From NCBI RefSeq assembly GCF_004341825.1, contig NZ_SMAG01000003.1:372001-436000 (forward strand): DNA of 64,000 nucleotides, read 5' to 3'. The notes below the pieces were generated by a model, which worked only from the letters and a program-made list of their open reading frames with translations, made no database searches and was not told where the DNA came from. Positions 9,883 through 19,499 of the stretch are shown here, piece by piece. The DNA is from Hazenella coriacea. Lineage in GTDB: Bacteria; Bacillota; Bacilli; Thermoactinomycetales; Thermoactinomycetaceae. Positions within the stretch are counted from its first letter, which is position 1. The number at the start of each line of letters is the position of its first letter. The position numbers and the translations under genes are program-made.

Positions 9883-11777
9883 TACTTCTGCCCCTCCCCT
9901 TCTTGCTTCAGTTTTTGATAAAATAAATTATTCGCACATAAGCCAGCGATTAGCATACTACGATTTTTTTCAACAATTTTTGCATTTATATCGTATCCTT
10001 GGACCATCGCCATCGCATTATTAAACACGATATGATTAAGACGGACAGCATGTTTATATGTATCAAATAGTTCAATAAGCTTATTTTGAAGAATACGGGC
10101 ATTTCGCGATTTAATAATCGGCTCTGCAATCCCATAATTTTTACTATCTTGGTTAGCAACGGATTGAGATAACAAATACGAACCTAACTGACCAGCTAAA
10201 AAGAAAAACTCTGCGTCACTGTCGCATACAACCATGTCATTTTTTGTTTGCAGTTTTGCTTTTAACGTTGTGTAGATCTCTTTTAAATCTTCTGCCATTT
10301 GTATACCCTCCTCATCATTCATTTCTTTCAACAATGCTAACCGAACTTGATAAGCATCTGCGATTTTTTGAAATCCAAAGCCTTTAATCGTTTTTAGTAA
10401 TTGGTTTTCAATTAAGTCCAAGGAATACTTTTTAATAAAAGGTTGAATCGTTTGAGACGTGTCTTTCACGAGATAATCGAATAACGCTTGTCTCGTCATC
10501 ATGTAGATCGAAACCATCTCAACAGTAAAGACGTTTTCTTTCGGTTTCGGTGCATCTCTGCTTAATAAATTATTTGGCATATATCCATTGAAAAATAATT
10601 TATTAATGACCGTACGTAAGCTACTTTTCCCTTTTATATCATCGTATGCTTTCGTGATATATTTTTTATCCACATACTCTTGTCTTTCTAAAATGTTATC
10701 CACTGACAGTGCCCAAGACTCATCGGGGTTAAATGGAACATGATCAAACTCGTCAATGCTTCCATTTTTATCTAACGTTAAATAATACGCACCCTTGGCG
10801 ACACTTCTCGCTGTCGTGCCACTACTTGTCCCTGGGCCAAATGGCTCATGAAAAGGTATCGTAATTTCTTGAAATTTTCCTTTTTGCAGTAACCACTGAG
10901 AAAAGTTTTTAATCATTAACGCTTCTTCTAGTGTTACCCGTGTTGGGACAGGGGTTTTACGTGTTTTCATTTCAAAAAACGGCTTTTTAGAGTTCATACT
11001 AATATCATATGCTGGAAGACCTACAATCTCACCGTAAAGCAACTCATTGAACGTATTCACATTAAAGATGCGTGGAAGTACATAGATGTCATATTCTTGT
11101 TCATACAACGAAAGTTCAACGTCGAAAAAGATTTTTATGTAATTTTGAACATTATTCTCATGGACTAACGTTCGAATGTACTCCATCACTTCATTAAAGT
11201 TCTCTTTCCAAAACTGCCGGATCATCTCTAAGCGTTTTTGTCGCTCTTCTGATGAAATATAAGTGGTCAATTCACTAAATCGCTCTTGAAAAAAGGCATT
11301 TTTCTGTTCTTCTTCAACTGCCTTTTCATCTATCTTCCGAGCACGCATCGGATATAAATCTTGCAATCGTTGAGTCACATTCGGTAATTTCTCATCTAAG
11401 AAATGAAAGTAATGAGCTTGTACAGGGGTAAGTTCGTCCTTCCCTTCTTTACCAAACAAATAATCTTTTTTCGCAAAGAACGTAAACATATTGGTACTAT
11501 GGATCTTTTTAGAAGGTGTATCAATACTCTTATTCATGTCATCGTTAAGGACTGTACTCAACATGTCCCTGTGTTTAAAAAATGAAAGCAATCTGGAATC
11601 CAACTCAGCTTCGTTTGTTTTCTTATCAATGATCATCATTTCGATAGAATCTTCCGAAAAAACAGCTTTAAAAGGTACTTTTACATAAATACCTTCTTTT
11701 AACGAATAATTATCCTGTAAGATCTGTGGATATTGCTCTACAACTTCAGCAAATTGTGGGATTAAATCTTTCAGCAA
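9882..11777 (-). CDS. cas8b: Cascade large subunit Cas8b (Csh1 type)
   Basis: 631 residues, in the range of Cas8b/Csh1 (about 550-700). The assignment rests on size, position between cas6 and cas7, and Csh1-like features such as the C-terminal AHRLNHI-type helix (TYKHAVRLNHIVFNNAMAM). The large subunit reads the PAM and recruits Cas3. No CXXC zinc finger is seen, unlike the Cst1 branch. It begins 19 bp after cas6. Confidence 0.92.
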   Translation of the reverse strand: MLKDLIPQFAEVVEQYPQILQDNYSLKEGIYVKVPFKAVFSEDSIEMMIIDKKTNEAELDSRLLSFFKHRDMLSTVLNDDMNKSIDTPSKKIHSTNMFTFFAKKDYLFGKEGKDELTPVQAHYFHFLDEKLPNVTQRLQDLYPMRARKIDEKAVEEEQKNAFFQERFSELTTYISSEERQKRLEMIRQFWKENFNEVMEYIRTLVHENNVQNYIKIFFDVELSLYEQEYDIYVLPRIFNVNTFNELLYGEIVGLPAYDISMNSKKPFFEMKTRKTPVPTRVTLEEALMIKNFSQWLLQKGKFQEITIPFHEPFGPGTSSGTTARSVAKGAYYLTLDKNGSIDEFDHVPFNPDESWALSVDNILERQEYVDKKYITKAYDDIKGKSSLRTVINKLFFNGYMPNNLLSRDAPKPKENVFTVEMVSIYMMTRQALFDYLVKDTSQTIQPFIKKYSLDLIENQLLKTIKGFGFQKIADAYQVRLALLKEMNDEEGIQMAEDLKEIYTTLKAKLQTKNDMVVCDSDAEFFFLAGQLGSYLLSQSVANQDSKNYGIAEPIIKSRNARILQNKLIELFDTYKHAVRLNHIVFNNAMAMVQGYDINAKIVEKNRSMLIAGLCANNLFYQKLKQEGEGQK

Positions 11778-11795
11778 TCTTCATCACCCCCCTCT

Positions 11796-12488
11796 TCAAA
11801 TAAAGTTAGCTAAGCAAAAACCGCTACCGATTGATGATCCCTTCTCTCCTAATCCAGCTCCTAAGATAACATGAGCTAGCTTTTGAGAGTCTTTATCCGA
11901 CTTCACTTTCACTCTTACCTTATGTCCCAGCAGAGTGATCCCTTTATATGAAGTTGGAACAGGATTCAGGTTTGTAAATTCAATCCCTTCAATAAAGTGA
12001 TAATGATTCACTTCTTCATGAAGTAATGCCTTCAACTTTTTCTCCGCGTTATCTTCCAGTCGCCTCATAAATAAATCTACATCATCATCTTGCATCCACG
12101 GACGATTGTTTACTGTTACAATCACTGGGTTCACTGTATAGACACTATCAATCATCTTATTTACATATGTCTTATGCTCTACTGCAATCACATGCATACG
12201 ACCTAACTTATTCATCTTCATACAACGTTCTAATTTCTTCAGAAATGATTGTTGAAGACTTCTAACCCGAAGAACATAAATATTCCCGGCTTTGTAAATC
12301 TTCGTTTTTTCTATAGGATAGAAGCCTGAAAATACGTAGTTTTTTAATGTTCTTTTTTCATGCAAAGATTTCAATTCCTCATCTAAAAGCATGGACTCAT
12401 TTAAATATCGACCAATTGATTCTTGAACTCCTTTAATCAAAATATCATCTTTGATTAAAGCAGTAACAACGAGCTCATAGTATTTCAT
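11796..12488 (-). CDS. cas6: CRISPR RNA endoribonuclease Cas6
   Basis: 230 residues. The C-terminal Gly-rich loop GAGLGEKGSSIGSGF is the Cas6 signature. Cas6 cuts the pre-crRNA within each repeat, here probably leaving the 8-nt handle AUUUAAAU. It is the first gene of the operon, with a strong AGGAGG ribosome binding site. The promoter at 12530-12558 drives the whole set. It must accept all the repeat-loop variants seen in the window if all arrays are active. Confidence 0.95.
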   Translation of the reverse strand: MKYYELVVTALIKDDILIKGVQESIGRYLNESMLLDEELKSLHEKRTLKNYVFSGFYPIEKTKIYKAGNIYVLRVRSLQQSFLKKLERCMKMNKLGRMHVIAVEHKTYVNKMIDSVYTVNPVIVTVNNRPWMQDDDVDLFMRRLEDNAEKKLKALLHEEVNHYHFIEGIEFTNLNPVPTSYKGITLLGHKVRVKVKSDKDSQKLAHVILGAGLGEKGSSIGSGFCLANFI

Positions 12489-12529
12489 AACATTCCTCCT
12501 CTCATTTAGAAATGAATCATCTAGCAGAT

Positions 12530-12558
12530 AGTATATATTACCATTATCCTAGTTTCAA
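12530..12558 (-). promoter_or_regulatory. Sigma-A type promoter of the cas operon
   Basis: On the minus strand a TTGAAA box (12553-12558) and a TATACT box (12530-12535) are separated by exactly 17 bp. They lie about 40 bp upstream of the cas6 start. No operator dyad is evident. Confidence 0.7.
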
Positions 12559-12924
12559 TGGTTGCATATGATACTTATAAAAAAGTTCATATATATTTAT
12601 TGATATTAATTATTTAGAAAATAACATTTGAGAAGATGAGTAAACTTCACATCATATGTTTCCGTTTTCCAATAGATTTAATCTTAAAATAAATACATGT
12701 ATATCTTTAAATGCTTCAATTATTTGTACTGCTCTTCACTACGAATCGAAATACCATTCTATCATCTTCAAAGTTTCCACCCATATGGAATCATTTAATC
12801 TTCATTTATCAGTGGTCTTGATAATCGTAGTTCAATGTTCATCCTTCATAAATTGACCTTGCAAAAAAGTGAAGGGTTCCGATCCGTGGCAGTACAAAGT
12901 TATTTCGTGTGAAATATCGAACCT
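12559..12924. other. AT-rich gap between the cas operon and leader A4
   Basis: No convincing gene. The only open frames lack a ribosome binding site and use unusual codons. Probably upstream DNA of the cas promoter plus decayed sequence. Confidence 0.5.
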
Positions 12925-12958
12925 CATTAATGGAAGATGGAAAAGATCTATTCTCATA
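12925..12958 (+). pseudogene. cas2 3'-end stub before leader A4
   Basis: The plus strand reads LMEDGKDLFSYF, matching the cas2 C-terminus LKEDGESLFL, and runs straight into leader A4. Confidence 0.6.
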
Positions 12959-13139
12959 TTTTTTCTCCAACCTCGATCCATATCGAAATAGGGTCTAAGT
13001 ATTGATATAACACTACTTTCTCAAGTTTTCCCCCACCTGTCTTTAAAAAAGAAAATCACTTGGAGAAAAACGCTCGTAACCCTTGATACACATGCATAAC
13101 TGTAGTAAGTTTGAAATGATAAAGCCTATAACGACTGGG
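12959..13139 (+). promoter_or_regulatory. Leader of CRISPR array A4
   Basis: Family A leader with arms at 12960-12970 and 13060-13071. It ends with the conserved block reading GATAAAGCCTATA then CGACTGGG immediately before the first repeat. Confidence 0.87.
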
Positions 13140-13830
13140 GTAGAACATCAACATGAGTTGTATTTAAATTAAAGATAGTTATTGTGCTTTGATAAATGTA
13201 ATTGTGTAGAACATCAACATGAGTTGTATTTAAATGTTTTGACTTGGTATGTTCTACATACCCCTCCCCGCGTAGAACATCAACATGAGTTGTATTTAAA
13301 TGTTCTTTAGCCGCTTTCTTGTAATAACGTCTCACTAGTAGAACATCAACATGAGTTGTATTTAAATTGCTGGCTGTTGTGGTTACGATCGCTTTGATCG
13401 TAAGTAGAACATCAACATGAGTTGTATTTAAATCGTTCAACCTGTTGATACATCTAGCTTTACAGTCGTGTAGAACATCAACATGAGTTGTATTTAAATG
13501 ACAAGAGTTGGTCTTGATTATAAAGAAGATGGTAAGTAGAACATCAACATGAGTTGTATTTAAATCAAAAGGGACCGTAAGTGAAGCTGTTAAGCCCTTT
13601 TGTAGAACATCAACATGAGTTGTATTTAAATTATAATGCCCTGACGACCCAGTTCGGCTTTCTCATAGTAGAACATCAACAGTAGTTGTATTTAAATAAG
13701 AATGTATTCACGAGTCACAACACTCTGAAGTGCGTAGAACATCAACAGTAGTTGTATTTAAATTTTTCAATTTCTGATGGGAAAGTTTTAAAGCGTGCAC
13801 GTTGAACATCAACATAGGTTGTATTTAAAT
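13140..13830 (+). CRISPR. CRISPR array A4 (11 repeats)
   Basis: Repeats start at 13140, then every 66 bp to 13734, then 13801. The first eight have the ATGA loop and the next two (13668, 13734) have AGTA. The last, at 13801, is degenerate (starts GTTGAACAT, loop ATAG). Transcribed rightwards, away from the cas operon. It mirrors array A3 on the other side. Confidence 0.97.
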
Positions 13831-13975
13831 ACGCTTAAAACAGCCAATTCTTTTTGGTTATAACGAGTTATACATCAAAGAGTGCAAATTATTTATATAC
13901 TATCCTTTTATATTATCCGAATTAACCACACAAATCGGAACCATCTGATATAATTCATAAAAAAGGAGGGATCTG
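13831..13975. other. Short gap after array A4
   Basis: AT-rich, no gene. It ends with the ribosome binding site AAAGGAGGGATC of the following small membrane gene. Confidence 0.4.
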
Positions 13976-14311
13976 GTGAAAATCAACGTAGAATTTGAAG
14001 ACCCCATAGTCAAAGAGCGAGAGCTCACGCTATGGCTCACCCTGTTCAGTTTTGCGGAACCATTTTTGCTGTGGTTCGCTATGGTCAAACTAATTGATCT
14101 TGAACTGGTGGGTGTCTGGTCCATCCTTATCTGCCTAGCACTTCTCACAATCCGCTTTATATACATAGCCAAGCTAATTGCTTACCCTTTGGTATGGGCG
14201 TGCCTTGTAGGAATGATCTCCAGTGGCTATGTGTCCATCTGGGTGGATGTTCTAGCTGTATTAGTCGCAGGTGGCATCCGTTGGTGGGTGATGCGAGCGA
14301 AAGGGAAGTAA
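13976..14311 (+). CDS. Small membrane protein of unknown function
   Basis: 111 residues, GTG start seven bases after a strong AAAGGAGG site. Three or four hydrophobic helices are visible: about 20-40 (LFSFAEPFLLWFAMVKLI), 45-62, 64-85 and 88-103. The soluble N-terminus is short and acidic. No family recognised. A broken copy of its first codons (INVEFKDPRD after the same AAAGGAGGGATT site) is found at 31836-31890, so the gene was once duplicated in the island. Confidence 0.7.
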   Translation: MKINVEFEDPIVKERELTLWLTLFSFAEPFLLWFAMVKLIDLELVGVWSILICLALLTIRFIYIAKLIAYPLVWACLVGMISSGYVSIWVDVLAVLVAGGIRWWVMRAKGK

Positions 14312-14316
14312 TTTGT

Positions 14317-14335
14317 TAACATGTGAGCTTCGTTT
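14317..14335 (+). repeat. 19-bp inverted repeat, left copy
   Basis: TAACATGTGAGCTTCGTTT here is repeated as a perfect reverse complement at 19941-19959, bounding 5.6 kb that contain a tyrosine recombinase pseudogene and arrays A5 and A6. Confidence 0.7.
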
Positions 14336-14433
14336 TCAATGTAATCGCAGTATCAGGAAGGATATCACAGTAATTGTGTTGCCCTCAGTTGACTATGATC
14401 AAAATCAAAGTGTATTGTATCAGAATATACTGA

Positions 14434-14464
14434 TTAAACCAGCTTATCTTTAAAGCTGGTTTAA
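14434..14464. terminator. Bidirectional terminator
   Basis: Perfect 12-bp inverted repeat TTAAACCAGCTT with a 7-nt loop at the 3' end of the tyrosine recombinase pseudogene. The block 14385-14466 recurs at 19218-19303. Confidence 0.8.
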
Positions 14465-15164
14465 TTTATTTAACATTTCTTTTCGACTAGGATTGGTGTA
14501 AAGCAATGTGGTATGAATGTTACAATGCCCCGCATTTGATGCCACCTCGTGAACATTCAATCCCTTTTCTAGCGCATTTGAACAAAAAAAATGGCGTAAT
14601 CCATGAGGAGAAATGCTAGGGTGAATATTGGCCAGTTCACTATATTTTGCAAATGACTTGAACACAGTAATTCGTTAGTTGGCTACGATTGCTTAAAAAC
14701 ACAAATGGGCTTACTTCTGCTAACCGATACTTAGATCTCTCCTGCTTCAGATAATCACGGAGTAGCCGAATCACTTTATCAGAAAGGAAAACCGTTCGAG
14801 ACTTATTCCCTTTTCCATCTCTCACTAATAACTCTTGTGACTCCAAATGTAGATCATCTAATCTTAAAGCTAATGCTTCACTAATACGAAGTCCTGTATA
14901 AGCAAGCAAATTCACTAGTACATAATCACGCTTATTTTTTGTCTCTAACACTATTTGAATGAAGAGCTGCACGTCCGATTCACTATGTATAGCTGGTGAA
15001 GCATAACCATGTTGAACTTTTTTAAAGTCTTCTCTTTGGATTGCTAGATGGTCTTGCATTCCCTTTTGAATGAGATGTTCATTCCAGGAACGGAGACTTG
15101 CTAAGTGAGAATTAAAAGTACTGGGAGCAATTCCTTTACTATCAAGAAATAATTTGTAATCCAC
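14450..15164 (-). pseudogene. Tyrosine recombinase (phage integrase/Xer family), frameshifted
   Basis: Two overlapping reading frames make one recombinase of about 240 residues. The upstream frame (15164 to 14640) has an N-terminal SAM-like domain (YKLFLDSKGIAPSTFNSHL), the first catalytic Arg (GLRISEALALRL) and the Lys loop (RDGKGNKSRTVFL). The downstream frame (14665 to 14450) carries HGLRHFF, the GHCNIHTT His and the Tyr in TLLYTNPS. All six catalytic positions survive, so a single frameshift near 14640-14665 is the only visible lesion. It probably once mobilised part of this region. Confidence 0.85.
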
Positions 15165-15300
15165 AATATTCCCAGCAAACAGTTGTTGTGGAATCTTCTG
15201 ATAGCGATTTTGGAACTATTGTAAATATGATTTCATAGAATTCAGATAAGATAAGATTGTATTGTGGGATTTTCCTTTCAATAGAAGATGCTTCTCAATA
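15165..15300. other. Gap without a gene
   Basis: No coding signal. Decayed DNA between the recombinase and the cas2 stub. Confidence 0.4.
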
Positions 15301-15372
15301 TAACGATGATGAACGAACATGCTATTACAGCAATTTCATTAGGTATGTCTTTACAGAAGCACTATTCTTATA
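15301..15372 (+). pseudogene. cas2 3'-end stub before leader A5
   Basis: The plus strand reads MMNEHAITAISLGMSLQKHYS, matching the Cas2 C-terminal segment MINEHAFTEISLGTSLKED. It continues directly into leader A5. Confidence 0.75.
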
Positions 15373-15552
15373 GTTTTTCTCCAACCTCGATCGATATCGA
15401 AACAGGGTCTAAGTATTGATATACCACTACTTTCTCAAATTTCCCCTACCTACCTCTAAAAAAGAAAATCACTTGGAGAAAAACGATCAAAGCCCTTGAT
15501 ACACATGTATTTATGTAGTAAGTTTGAAATGATAAAGCCTATAGTGACTTGG
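15373..15552 (+). promoter_or_regulatory. Leader of CRISPR array A5
   Basis: Family A leader with perfect 12-bp arms at 15373-15384 and 15473-15484, and 68 bp from the second arm to the first repeat. Confidence 0.87.
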
Positions 15553-16048
15553 GTAGAACATCAACATAGGTTGTATTTAAATAGATGTACAGGCTTGGAA
15601 GTTGTTAGAGATTGAAGAGTAGAACATCAACATAGGTTGTATTTAAATTTCGGTACCAAGAAAAAGAACGCGGCGGCTTTCCTGTAGAACATCAACATAG
15701 GTTGTATTTAAATTAAAGGTGATTGGAGTAACAACGGATCGCTTCAGCGAGTAGAACATCAACATAGGTTGTATTTAAATTCGTAACAGTATCTTGGTTA
15801 GACTCCCAAAAACCGGGTAGAACATCAACATAGGTTGTATTTAAATCCCAAAAGGTATCATTTGTCCTCGGATATACTTTTTTGTAGAACATCAACATAG
15901 GTTGTATTTAAATTCGTTGCCACGTGCATACTTATCCAATACTCCCAATAGTAGAACATCAACAGTAGTTGTATTTAAATTGTTCACTTTGGGTTATATA
16001 TCGTTGTGTAGTTTGGATGTTGAACACCAACACTGGGTATATTTAAAT
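15553..16048 (+). CRISPR. CRISPR array A5 (8 repeats)
   Basis: Repeats at 15553, 15619, 15684, 15751, 15817 and 15884 have the ATAG loop. The one at 15951 has AGTA. The terminal one at 16019-16048 is degenerate (GTTGAACAC, loop ACTG). Spacers are 35-38 nt. Confidence 0.96.
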
Positions 16049-16107
16049 ATCCTGTGGAATGGTGGTTTTGTAACAGGTTTAAATTGCATCCATATTGGAA
16101 AATGAAA
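16049..16107 (+). CRISPR. Family B leader end plus one repeat (fragment)
   Basis: Directly after the last A5 repeat comes the last part of the second-family leader (GTGGAATGGTGGTTTTGTAAC) and one family B repeat (16078-16107, starting GTTTAAATTGCATCC). A weak second repeat (about 16140-16155) follows. It joins the two CRISPR families end to end. Confidence 0.7.
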
Positions 16108-16159
16108 CGAATACAGATCACTGTGTCTAAATGCGTTTGTGCAAATTTAAATTGAAATA

Positions 16160-16190
16160 AAAAAGAACCAACTATCTAGTAGTGGTTCGG
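16160..16190 (-). terminator. Terminator, minus direction
   Basis: GAACCA...TGGTTC stem followed on the minus strand by a T run. It lies beyond the 3' end of the CoiA-like gene and the resolvase remnant. Confidence 0.55.
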
Positions 16191-16253
16191 AGGTTCATTA
16201 TATTTACACAATAGTAGATGTTCATATCTACTATTTAACACCCCTTTTTCTGA

Positions 16254-16451
16254 AATACAGAAAGGTCAGCTACAGAGAGAATTGCCACTAAAGCAAGAAG
16301 AAGACTAGGTGACAGATCTGAGAAGTTTGGTAAGAAGGAAATTGAGATGATGAAGGCACTTGCTAAATCTGGTACACCTATTATAGATATTGCCTCTATG
16401 CTAGAAACTTCAAGTGCTACAGTATATAGATACATTAAGAAAGAGAGATGA
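16254..16451 (+). pseudogene. C-terminal remnant of a small serine resolvase
   Basis: The plus strand reads ERSATERIATKARRRLGDR, then EKFGKKEIEMMKALAKSG, then IIDIASMLETSSATVYRYI and KKER before the stop. This is the long helix and helix-turn-helix C-terminal domain of Tn3/Hin-type resolvases. The catalytic N-terminal domain is missing, so it is inactive. A transposon remnant is the simplest explanation. Confidence 0.75.
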
Positions 16452-16531
16452 AAAACAAGTGATTCAATCTATCATAAATCTCTTTATAAAGTCTCATGTG
16501 GTTCTAGTCTTAAAAGACTTGGTTGGGATAT

Positions 16532-17407
16532 TTAATACAAACCCATTTTCTTTTTTTGTCTGACCCTTTTTAACGATCCAGATGGATGTATCCGAAATAG
16601 ATGACCATAGCTTTTTTCTACACGCAAAAAAGATTTATAAGTCGTGAAGAATAGAAAACCTTTTGCACCTAATGGCGCATTGATATGAATAAGGTAATAT
16701 ACATACCGCGGAACATCTGGCTTAAAATGGTTTTGGTGTTCCCATTTCTCGACGACTCCATAAATGCTATTCAAAAAATCATCAGCTTGTTCTTTATCAT
16801 CTTTCATTTTCTTCTCCATTTTTCTCGGGAAGAAATACTCTTCATTCAATGAATACAATGGAACCATCTTAAATATCCTATCCCTATTGACATGAACCTC
16901 TACTGCATGAAGTTTTAATTTCCGGTAAATTTGTTTATATTTCGGACTTTTGGGGTTCTTGTAGGCAATCTCCAAAGCAACCTGACTACCTCCTTCAAGG
17001 GTAAAGAGAATATCTGGTCGCAAGATCTTTCCATCATCCAGCTTCACTGCTTTTTCCATCACTGACTTAACTACTGGTTTGGATATATTCCTAATTTCTT
17101 CCTTCATTTCCTCCTCGTTTAACACTTTCTCTGGATACTCTAAGACTTTCAATTTAGCCAAGTATTGCTTCCAATATTTATGTACGGTAGATTCTCCGCT
17201 TCCATTCACCCTTGTTAGACAATGAAAATTTTCCCCAGATCTATGTGCAAAATGTTTTTCTTTGATTGGACCATCTCTTACGAGCAATTCCCCGCCGCAC
17301 TCGTCACAATAATATTTCAAGTGTGGATCGTTTTTCATAGCATCCTTAATGTGGATCAAGGTTTCCTTATCATTCAACAAAGCATATTCAATCATAACCT
17401 TTGCCAT
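16532..17407 (-). CDS. CoiA-like nuclease-fold protein
   Basis: 291 residues. The N-terminal zinc-binding part (YYCDECGGELLVRDGP, then KEKHFAH) and the nuclease core (ILRPDILFTLEGG followed by ALEIAYKN, an Asp ... Glu-x-Tyr-Lys arrangement of the PD-(D/E)XK fold) match CoiA-like proteins. CoiA promotes recombination during competence; CoiA-like proteins in islands may act in phage defence or DNA repair. It stands alone, flanked by mobile debris and array A6, so its role is inferred only. Confidence 0.75.
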   Translation of the reverse strand: MAKVMIEYALLNDKETLIHIKDAMKNDPHLKYYCDECGGELLVRDGPIKEKHFAHRSGENFHCLTRVNGSGESTVHKYWKQYLAKLKVLEYPEKVLNEEEMKEEIRNISKPVVKSVMEKAVKLDDGKILRPDILFTLEGGSQVALEIAYKNPKSPKYKQIYRKLKLHAVEVHVNRDRIFKMVPLYSLNEEYFFPRKMEKKMKDDKEQADDFLNSIYGVVEKWEHQNHFKPDVPRYVYYLIHINAPLGAKGFLFFTTYKSFLRVEKSYGHLFRIHPSGSLKRVRQKKKMGLY

Positions 17408-17437
17408 AGTCTTCTCTCTGCTCCTGTTCTATGGTGA

Positions 17438-18178
17438 TTTTTATTGCTTTATTTGATACGAAAAAATCTCCCTCCACTTTTTCACTAAATCCATAGGAAA
17501 CATGCAATAAATAGTTCATATTATCACTAATCCCACCTTCGTCTCTAAATAGTTCTCTATTTTAACCATTACCCCTCCCTTAGGTCATTGTATTATTGTA
17601 ATATTTTTTATAGTTCGAACCTAATTGTATGTAAAATCCCAAATAAAGGAGATGGAAATTAGTTGGATAATAAATATTGAAAATTCTATATTTACTACCT
17701 GTTAGATGGCAATAGAAAGCACTATCGCAGAGGCAATTCAGCAAGCAATAGAACAGAATATCAATGCATGCACTATAAAAGAATAGGAAGAGTAAAACAA
17801 TCATTTTCAAAACATGCTCTTCCTTATTCATTTATCAATCTTATTCCAAAACTACAGACAATTAGCAGGCTACTATTCTCTGAATTTTCATAGTAAATTA
17901 TATTTCCGATAAAATTAACTTGTATTTTCATAAGATGACCTATACATTTTTGTTGAGCTTTAACACCATACACAATTATTTCTAAAAAAGAGGTCTTATA
18001 CTCATTGTTTTAACCGTCATTTTATATTTTTTTAGCAACATCCATTAGTGCATTCCAAATTACGTGAATATCCCTATTCTTAGTTCTCCAAAGAGCTGTA
18101 GATCAGGTGCAATCTAGCACCAAGCCAACTATTTGACAGTAGGAATAGTAATTCTAGTTACACACATGATCTATACAT
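17438..18178. other. 740-bp AT-rich gap
   Basis: Only open frames without ribosome binding sites or plausible composition are present. No RNA motif recognised. Probably decayed DNA. Confidence 0.45.
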
Positions 18179-18240
18179 GTCAGCAAACCTTCCGGGATTT
18201 TTAGTTCTAGAGGTTTGCTGACAAAATATGAATTGCATCA
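18179..18240 (+). promoter_or_regulatory. Family B leader remnant with compensated hairpin
   Basis: Inverted repeat 18179-18222 (left arm GTCAGCAAACC, right arm GGTTTGCTGAC). Other copies read GTCTGCAAACC and GGTTTGCAGAC, so both arms changed together. It is followed by the repeat-like GAATTGCATCAATGGAAAG, then cut off where a cas2 pseudogene begins. No family B repeat remains. Confidence 0.75.
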
Positions 18241-18297
18241 ATGGAAAGCCTTGTGGTAAGGTGGATAAGTTTTGTTATCAAGTTTATTCTTTTTTCC

Positions 18298-18480
18298 TCT
18301 AGTAAAATACTTGGCTCATTATTAAAACTCAGTTTCTATGGACTGATCATTCCATCAGATATCATGGAAATGAGAAAGGAAATGGAAGAAATCATTGATG
18401 AAAACTATGATTTTGTCTCAATTATAAGGATGATGAACGAACATACTTTTAGAGAAATCACATTAGAAACATCATTATAG
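18298..18480 (+). pseudogene. cas2 pseudogene (C-terminal two thirds)
   Basis: The plus strand encodes FYGLIIPSDIMEMRKEMEEI, then IDENYDFVSIIRMMNEHTF and REITLETSL, clearly homologous to Cas2 of the main operon (FRGPITPSNIMKMRKEIE, then DYDFVSII). The N-terminal strand with the active-site region is replaced by unrelated sequence. It lies 26 bp before leader A6, exactly as cas2 does before leader A3, and is the longest of the cas2 stubs. Confidence 0.85.
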
Positions 18481-18506
18481 GAAGATGGAGAAGCCACTAT
18501 ACTTAT

Positions 18507-18689
18507 TATTTTTCTCCAACCTCGATCAATATATAAATAGGGTCTAAGTATTGATATAACACTACTTTCTCAAATTTCCTACACCTGTCTTTAAAAAAGG
18601 AAAAACACTTGGAGAAAAACTCCTCTAACCCTTGATACATATGTATATATGTAGTAAGTTTGAAATGATAAAGCCTATAGTGACTGGGG
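18507..18689 (+). promoter_or_regulatory. Leader of CRISPR array A6
   Basis: Family A leader with arms at 18509-18519 and 18609-18620, joined upstream to the cas2 pseudogene. Confidence 0.87.
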
Positions 18690-19177
18690 GTAGAACATCA
18701 ACATAGGTTGTATTTAAATAGAAATTCTTTAGATTGTTTTAGGCGATGATCTGTAGAACATCAACATAGGTTGTATTTAAATATGTAACCCCAAGCCCCG
18801 CAGTTGTAACACTTAAAAGTAGAACATCAACATAGGTTGTATTTAAATCCATTTTCTCCAGCCATAAATTCTGCTAGATTTGGAGTAGAACATCAACATA
18901 GGTTGTATTTAAATAAAGGCCATAGCTGAAGTACTAGGCACTAGCAAATGTAGAACATCAACATAGGTTGTATTTAAATATTTTGTTTGGATCGGGATCA
19001 TTCTTCATTTCATATGTAGAACATCAACATAGGTTGTATTTAAATAACGAAAACTAAATGGAGAATGAAAAAACCAGTCGAGTAGAACATCAACATAGGT
19101 TGTATTTAAATAAGTTTACCGTGGTATTTTCCAACATGAATTATTCAGTAGAATATCAACATTCGCTGTTTCAAAAA
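18690..19177 (+). CRISPR. CRISPR array A6 (8 repeats)
   Basis: Seven repeats with the ATAG loop at 18690, 18753, 18819, 18884, 18950, 19016 and 19082, and a degenerate terminal repeat at 19148. Spacers are 33-37 nt. Confidence 0.96.
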
Positions 19178-19217
19178 ACTCTGGAAATTCGCTAGAGCTT
19201 TATACTAAAAAGTCTTA

Positions 19218-19303
19218 TGTCAGTTGATTATGATCAAAATCAAAGTGTATTAGATCAGATACACTGATTAAACCAGCTTATCTCTAAAGCTGGTTTAATT
19301 TAT
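19218..19303. repeat. Duplicated block with terminator hairpin
   Basis: Copy of 14385-14466 including the CAGTTGATTATGATCAAAA segment and the TTAAACCAGCTT hairpin (19268-19298). It marks a recombination junction, since the small gene that follows ends in the same NKLNQL codons as the integrase pseudogene. Confidence 0.75.
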
Positions 19304-19496
19304 TTGGGGTAAAAGAAGCGAAGACTGATTTTGCAACCATTTGCACAACAAGTTGTATATTTAAGAACATATAACATACGGAAAAACAAAGTATGTGCAC
19401 CTTTGATTTATTCCGTTTGTGTTTCATCCATTCCAATACGAAACCTAATATAAAAAGACCAATTATTAATGTAGAGAGATCAATATCGATCATCAT
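19284..19496 (-). CDS. Small single-span membrane protein, possibly chimeric
   Basis: 70 residues, ATG start after a good GAGGAGGATATAATCC site. An N-terminal membrane helix (LSTLIIGLFILGFVLEW) is followed by a basic stretch and a hydrophobic segment. The last codons (NKLNQL) come from the duplicated integrase end, so the original C-terminus was replaced by recombination. Function unknown. Confidence 0.45.
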   Translation of the reverse strand: MMIDIDLSTLIIGLFILGFVLEWMKHKRNKSKVHILCFSVCYMFLNIQLVVQMVAKSVFASFTPNKLNQL

Positions 19497-19499
19497 GGA

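Noticed and set aside
13126-13440. Open frames through the arrays encoding repeated LNTTHVDVL peptides (also 2926-3111, 15713-15898, 1212-1481)
   Set aside because: They arise because the repeat-spacer period is near 66 bp, a multiple of three. They have no ribosome binding sites, and the repeat DNA is explained by CRISPR.
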